From: Bacteroidales bacterium
Lineage (GTDB): Bacteria > Bacteroidota > Bacteroidia > Bacteroidales > WCHB1-69
Length of the DNA: 17,422 bases
Reading direction: 5' to 3'
Assembly (NCBI GenBank): GCA_012838875.1
Contig: DUOL01000181.1
Location: 1-17,422 of the forward strand
In this document: positions 13,770 to 17,422 of the stretch, piece by piece
How positions within the stretch are numbered: position 1 is the stretch's first letter
Layout: each line of letters begins with the position of its first letter
Made by a program: the position numbers and the translations under genes
Notes under the pieces: generated by a model
What the model was told of the DNA's origin: nothing
The model's database searches: none
Seen by the model: only the letters and a program-made list of their open reading frames with translations

Positions 13770-15917
13770 ATGAAAAAAATTTTTCTTATTTCCGTATTGG
13801 CACTATTTATCGGAAAGATAGGTGCCATGACACCGCCTGATGAAGGTATGTGGCTCCCAATGTTTGTCAAAGAGTATAATTATGCTGAGATGCAGCAATT
13901 AGGGCTAAAGTTGACACCTGAACAGCTGTATGATATTAATCATTCATCTCTCAAAGATGCTATTGTTCAACTTGGGAACTTTTGCACGGGAGAAATCATC
14001 TCCTCTGACGGACTTATGCTGACAAACCATCACTGCGGCTATGCAAGCATCGCTGAGCATTCAAGTGAAGAGCATGATTATTTAAAGTATGGTTTTTGGG
14101 CAAAAACTAATGAAGAAGAACTGCCGAACGAAGGATTAACAGCTACTTTCTTAGTACGTATGGAAGACGTTACCGACACCGTCTTAGCTGATGTAACAAG
14201 TAGTGATAAGAAAGATGAGCGGCAAACAAAGATTGATAAAGCTATTAAAAAACTTGTTTCCGAAAATTCTGAAAATGGGAAATATCAAGTCGTTGTTAAA
14301 CCGTTTTTTGAAGGAAATGAATATTACATGTTTGTTTATAGTGTGTATAAAGATGTGCGTTTAGTCGGTGCTCCACCAAGCTCAATCGGTAAATTTGGAG
14401 ACGAGACGGACAATTGGGTATGGCCCAGACATACGGGTGATTTTTCACTATTTCGTATTTACACGGATAAAGACGGAAATCCGGCAGAATATTCCCCGTC
14501 TAATATTCCTTTAAAGCCTAAACATGTACTGCCAATTAGTCTTAAAGGTGTGCAAGCTGACGACTTTGCTATGATTTGGGGATTCCCCGGAACAACAGAC
14601 CGCTTTATGACTTCCTACGAAATTAGAAATATGCTCGAAGTAGATAATGCGGCTTTCATCAAAGCTTTTGATATTATTCTGCCCGTTATCAGAGAAGAGA
14701 TGAACGCACGAGACGCCGTTAGAATTGCATATACCTCCGACTATGCATCAATGGCAAATACTTGGAAAAATAAAAAAGGCGAAACGGCAAGTCTTATTAA
14801 ATTAAAAGTAGCGGAAAAGAAAGAGAAAGAAGAAGCAGAACTGTTAAAATGGATTAATAGCGACCCCCAAAGAGTTGAACTCTATGGCAACCCATTCCAA
14901 TCTATTCAAAAAACATGTGAGGAAAATAATAAAGATGCCTTGACCTGCTTTTACTATATTAATTTAGCATTGATGAACTCCAAAATGCTCTTTACTCCCC
15001 ATTTCCTTAACGGATTAAAACCTTATGAGAAAGAAAAATCATTTTCTCAAGATAAGAAAGAGCGACTACTTGCTACGTATCGTGAAAATATGGAAGGCAC
15101 CGATTTAATTACCGAAGGTAAAATTATTGCGGCTACGCTCGAATTGATGGCAACGCTCCCTTCAGAATATCAACCGGTAATTTTCTCCCATATTGAAAAA
15201 AAATATAAAGGAAATTTTGAAGCTTTTGCTCAAGACGCTATCAAAAAATCAATTGTTGCTACTGAAGAAAATTTGGAGAAATATTTACAAAAACCGTCTG
15301 CTAAAATTTATGACAACGACCCTATAATTCAATATTATTCTTCTATGATAACTCTTATTTTCCTTACACAACATGAATATTTCAATTTTACTAAGAAATT
15401 GGAAACCCCTCGTCGTAAATATCTTGCAGCCATGAAAGAGATGAAAAATGACACCCCTCTTTACCCTGACGCAAACTCGACAATGCGTTTTACTTACGGC
15501 ACCGTTATTGGATATTATCCTGTTGACGGCGTATTTTACAACTACTATACCACTGCAAAAGGTGTATTAGAGAAAGAAATACCGGGCGACCACGAATTTG
15601 ACGTACCCGCAAAATTAAAAGAACTGATTTTAAACAAAGATTTCGGCAGATATGCTATGCCGGACGGAACACTCCCCGTCTGCTTCCTAACGAACAACGA
15701 TATTACAGGCGGAAATTCAGGTAGCCCCGTGCTTAACGGAAAAGGCGAACTTATCGGCTGTGCCTTCGACGGAAATATTGAAGCGCTTAGCAGTAATATC
15801 GCCTTCGACCCTGACCTACAACGCTGTATTAATGTTGATATTCGTTACGTGCTTTTTGTTATTGATAAATTTGCTAATGCTCAACGACTTATCGACGAAA
15901 TGATTATTGTCGAATAA
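13770..15917 (+). CDS. S46 family dipeptidyl-peptidase, DPP7-type
   Basis: An exported serine exopeptidase that removes dipeptides from the N-termini of oligopeptides, a central step in amino-acid use by asaccharolytic Bacteroidota. The 715 residues match family length. The signal peptide is residues 1-19, and the mature start TPPDEGMWLP resembles other DPP7/DPP11 proteins. The trypsin-like triad is visible as His88 in LTNHHCGY, Asp224 in WVWPRHTGDF and Ser650 in GGNSGSPVLNGKGELIG. An alpha-helical insert lies between His/Asp and Ser. Eighteen residues after the Ser, where DPP11 has the Arg that selects Asp/Glu at P1, this protein has Gly668 (AFDGNIE). This points to DPP7-like hydrophobic preference. 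It lies between manC (25 nt) and tilS (20 nt), with no TAnnTTTG element of its own. Confidence 0.94.
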   Translation: MKKIFLISVLALFIGKIGAMTPPDEGMWLPMFVKEYNYAEMQQLGLKLTPEQLYDINHSSLKDAIVQLGNFCTGEIISSDGLMLTNHHCGYASIAEHSSEEHDYLKYGFWAKTNEEELPNEGLTATFLVRMEDVTDTVLADVTSSDKKDERQTKIDKAIKKLVSENSENGKYQVVVKPFFEGNEYYMFVYSVYKDVRLVGAPPSSIGKFGDETDNWVWPRHTGDFSLFRIYTDKDGNPAEYSPSNIPLKPKHVLPISLKGVQADDFAMIWGFPGTTDRFMTSYEIRNMLEVDNAAFIKAFDIILPVIREEMNARDAVRIAYTSDYASMANTWKNKKGETASLIKLKVAEKKEKEEAELLKWINSDPQRVELYGNPFQSIQKTCEENNKDALTCFYYINLALMNSKMLFTPHFLNGLKPYEKEKSFSQDKKERLLATYRENMEGTDLITEGKIIAATLELMATLPSEYQPVIFSHIEKKYKGNFEAFAQDAIKKSIVATEENLEKYLQKPSAKIYDNDPIIQYYSSMITLIFLTQHEYFNFTKKLETPRRKYLAAMKEMKNDTPLYPDANSTMRFTYGTVIGYYPVDGVFYNYYTTAKGVLEKEIPGDHEFDVPAKLKELILNKDFGRYAMPDGTLPVCFLTNNDITGGNSGSPVLNGKGELIGCAFDGNIEALSSNIAFDPDLQRCINVDIRYVLFVIDKFANAQRLIDEMIIVE

Positions 15918-15937
15918 TTTGAGATATAATAATATAA

Positions 15938-17281
15938 ATGCTCAATGCGGAAATTTTTGCCGACCACTTTACAAAACTGCTAAAAGATTTTAAAACTAAA
16001 AAATATCTTTTAGCAGTCAGCGGCGGCTTAGATTCTTCGGTTTTAGCCTATCTATTTCATCAAATAAATCTCTCTTTTGACGTAGCTCATTGTAATTTTC
16101 ATTTACGTGGAGTGGAATCGAATTTGGATATGGAATTTGTTAAATCCATTCCTTATTTGTCGAATAGTAAAATATTTATCAAAGAATTTGACACTTTTGC
16201 AGAGCAAAAAGATTCTAAACGTTCTATCGAAATGGTGGCTCGAGAACTACGTTATCAATGGTTTGAAGAGTTGGCACACGATTACGATTACATTGTTACA
16301 GCGCATCATGCGGACGATAATGCTGAAACTTTATTACTAAATTTAACGCGGGGAACAGGCTTAAAGGGATTGACGGCAATTCCGACATTTAATAATAAAA
16401 TTATACGCCCGTTGCTACCTTTCACCGCCGAAGAGATTAAAAATTTTGCAACAGAAAATCAAATTCCTTTCCGTACCGACCAAACCAATTTTTCTACTCA
16501 ATTTCATAGAAACAAAATTCGACATCAAATTATCCCTGTTTTAAAAACAATAAATCCGAAAGTTATTGATACTTTTTCTCAAAATATAGAGATTTTTAAA
16601 TCGCAATATGACTTTTTTTCAGATTCCATTAATCCGTTAAAAAAGGCATATTTAGAACAAAAAAATAAAAAATACCATATTTCCATTGATAAACTCTTAC
16701 TTGAAAAACATGGGAGGTTGATTCTTTACGAAATTCTTACCGATTTCAACTTTAACAGCACGGTTATTTACAATATTTTCAATCGTTTAGGGACACAATC
16801 CGGGAAATATTTCTATTCGCCGACTCATCAATTGTTAAAAAACAGAAAGGAACTAATTATTTCAGAGAAAAAGGAAGAAAAAGCGATAAATATTATCATA
16901 AATGACATAAAAGAGTTGAAAAATTACGGTTTTTCGGTAGAATTGTACAAAAATAGTTCTAAAATTACATTTTCTGACGATAAGAAAACAATATATATTG
17001 ACAAAGATAAATTGGTTTTTCCGCTTTATATAAGAAAATGGCAGGCTGGCGACTATTTTCATCCGTACGGTCTTAGCGGCAAAAAGAAATTGAGCGATTT
17101 TTTTACTGACAATAAGATTAATCGCTTGAAAAAGAAAGAGATACCTATTTTATGGAGTCGTGATAAAATTGTTTGGATTGTGGGTTTTGCTGCCGATCAT
17201 CGTTTTGCTATTGAGTCCAAAAAGACAAAGGAGTATTACGTAATAAGGCAAATCTGCGAAAATAGCGAGTTTCTCAGCTAA
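15938..17281 (+). CDS. tilS: tRNA(Ile)-lysidine synthase
   Basis: Attaches lysine to C34 of the minor tRNA-Ile (CAU) using ATP, so that it reads AUA; essential in most bacteria. The 447 residues are full length. The N-terminal PP-loop ATPase shows SGGLDSS (28-34), AHCNFHLRG (50-58), TAHHADDNAET (121-131), LTRGTGLKGL (136-145), RPLLPF (157-162) and RNKIRH (191-196). The C-terminal tRNA-binding domain ends with WQAGDYFHPYGLSGKKKLSDFF and GFAADHRFAI. AUA codons are used in this window, which agrees with the need for this enzyme. The start lies 20 nt after the S46 stop, making it the last gene of the manC-S46-tilS run. Its 3' flank leads into the right-hand GC-rich repeat. Confidence 0.95.
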   Translation: MLNAEIFADHFTKLLKDFKTKKYLLAVSGGLDSSVLAYLFHQINLSFDVAHCNFHLRGVESNLDMEFVKSIPYLSNSKIFIKEFDTFAEQKDSKRSIEMVARELRYQWFEELAHDYDYIVTAHHADDNAETLLLNLTRGTGLKGLTAIPTFNNKIIRPLLPFTAEEIKNFATENQIPFRTDQTNFSTQFHRNKIRHQIIPVLKTINPKVIDTFSQNIEIFKSQYDFFSDSINPLKKAYLEQKNKKYHISIDKLLLEKHGRLILYEILTDFNFNSTVIYNIFNRLGTQSGKYFYSPTHQLLKNRKELIISEKKEEKAINIIINDIKELKNYGFSVELYKNSSKITFSDDKKTIYIDKDKLVFPLYIRKWQAGDYFHPYGLSGKKKLSDFFTDNKINRLKKKEIPILWSRDKIVWIVGFAADHRFAIESKKTKEYYVIRQICENSEFLS

Positions 17282-17340
17282 TTTCTTTCATTTTTAGGTA
17301 ATGTCTCAAAAAGTGTATAAAACTCAAAGTTTAATATTTC

Positions 17341-17422
17341 TGCACCAGCAACTTGGTTGCGTGAGGCGCTTAGGTGGAAAGCCCGCAAGGGCGGAAGCCG
17401 CTGGGGACGCGGCGGCAAAAAA
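17341..17422 (+). repeat. GC-rich structured element, right copy, cut by the window end
   Basis: Positions 17341-17416 are about 68% G+C, after an AT-rich 59-nt spacer behind tilS. Hairpins seen: GCAAC/GTTGC (17348-17360), GCCC/GGGC with a GCAA loop (17381-17392) and CCGC/GCGG (17398-17412). Blocks shared in the same order with the minus strand of the left edge: GGTTGC (17355-17360), AAGCCCGC (17379-17386), AAGCCG (17395-17400), TGGGGACGC (17402-17410) and GGCGGCAAAAAA (17411-17422). The main difference is an extra stretch of about 18 nt after GGTTGC. In the left copy the A-run is followed by a terminator hairpin, so one may lie just beyond this edge. Confidence 0.6.

Noticed and set aside
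17297..17316. GGTAATGTCTCAAAAAGTGT as a possible insertion-sequence end
   Set aside because: It resembles some transposon termini, but there is no matching inverted end, target duplication or transposase frame in the window.
24..17422. Inverted GC-rich edges read as terminal inverted repeats of one 17-kb mobile element
   Set aside because: The interior is ordinary chromosomal genes (tilS, manC, PNP, rRNA modification) with no recombinase, and the copies differ by several indels. A dispersed repeat or contig-edge effect is simpler.
1..17422. CRISPR arrays, tRNA or rRNA genes, riboswitches and phage genes
   Set aside because: No regularly spaced repeats, tRNA-like cloverleaf, rRNA stretch or phage-like frame was recognised by eye on either strand.

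Overview
The window looks like a chromosomal stretch, possibly a whole contig, from a proteolytic, probably anaerobic member of the Bacteroidota, most likely Bacteroidales. Three lines of evidence support this. Two secreted proteins carry type IX secretion (T9SS) sorting domains, one of type B (gliding-motility-associated C-terminal domain) and one of type A (SIYPNP... ending in KFIVE). An S46 dipeptidyl-peptidase and a C10 streptopain-like protease are present. Most promoters show the Bacteroidota sigma-ABfr -7 motif TAnnTTTG, with no strong Shine-Dalgarno sequences. The DNA is AT-rich apart from a GC-rich patch at each edge.

Layout. 1-148: a GC-rich structured element plus a terminator. 149-2611 (-): a secreted lamin-tail, multi-Ig-like T9SS protein. 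2766-5165 (-): a two-gene operon, citrate lyase alpha chain (citF) followed by a trimeric purine nucleoside phosphorylase. 5314-7780 (+): an S4-domain rRNA pseudouridine synthase with a long basic tail, then a secreted MORN-like repeat protein. 7814-10063 (-): a secreted C10 cysteine protease with two CUB-like domains. 10312-12539 (+): a DoxX/MauE-thioredoxin fusion overlapping by ATGA a U32 family tRNA/rRNA hydroxylation-type protein. 12641-17281 (+): manC, a DPP7-type S46 peptidase and tilS, spaced 25 and 20 nt apart. 17282-17422: a second GC-rich patch running off the window.

Most genes are housekeeping (tRNA and rRNA modification, GDP-mannose supply, purine salvage) or serve extracellular protein breakdown. 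The C10 endoprotease and the S46 dipeptidyl-peptidase would together turn external protein into dipeptides. I do not see a defence system, a mobile-element gene, a CRISPR array, or a tRNA or rRNA gene.

The most unusual signal is the pair of GC-rich patches. They share a set of ordered sequence blocks. Read in the sense of the neighbouring gene, each lies just downstream of a stop codon (the T9SS gene on the left, tilS on the right). The left copy runs straight into an intrinsic terminator. This suggests a dispersed, structured, 3'-UTR/terminator-associated repeat, and it may be why the sequence ends where it does. Secondary points are a PNP with two altered base-recognition residues and a citF with its own promoter but no citD or citE nearby.
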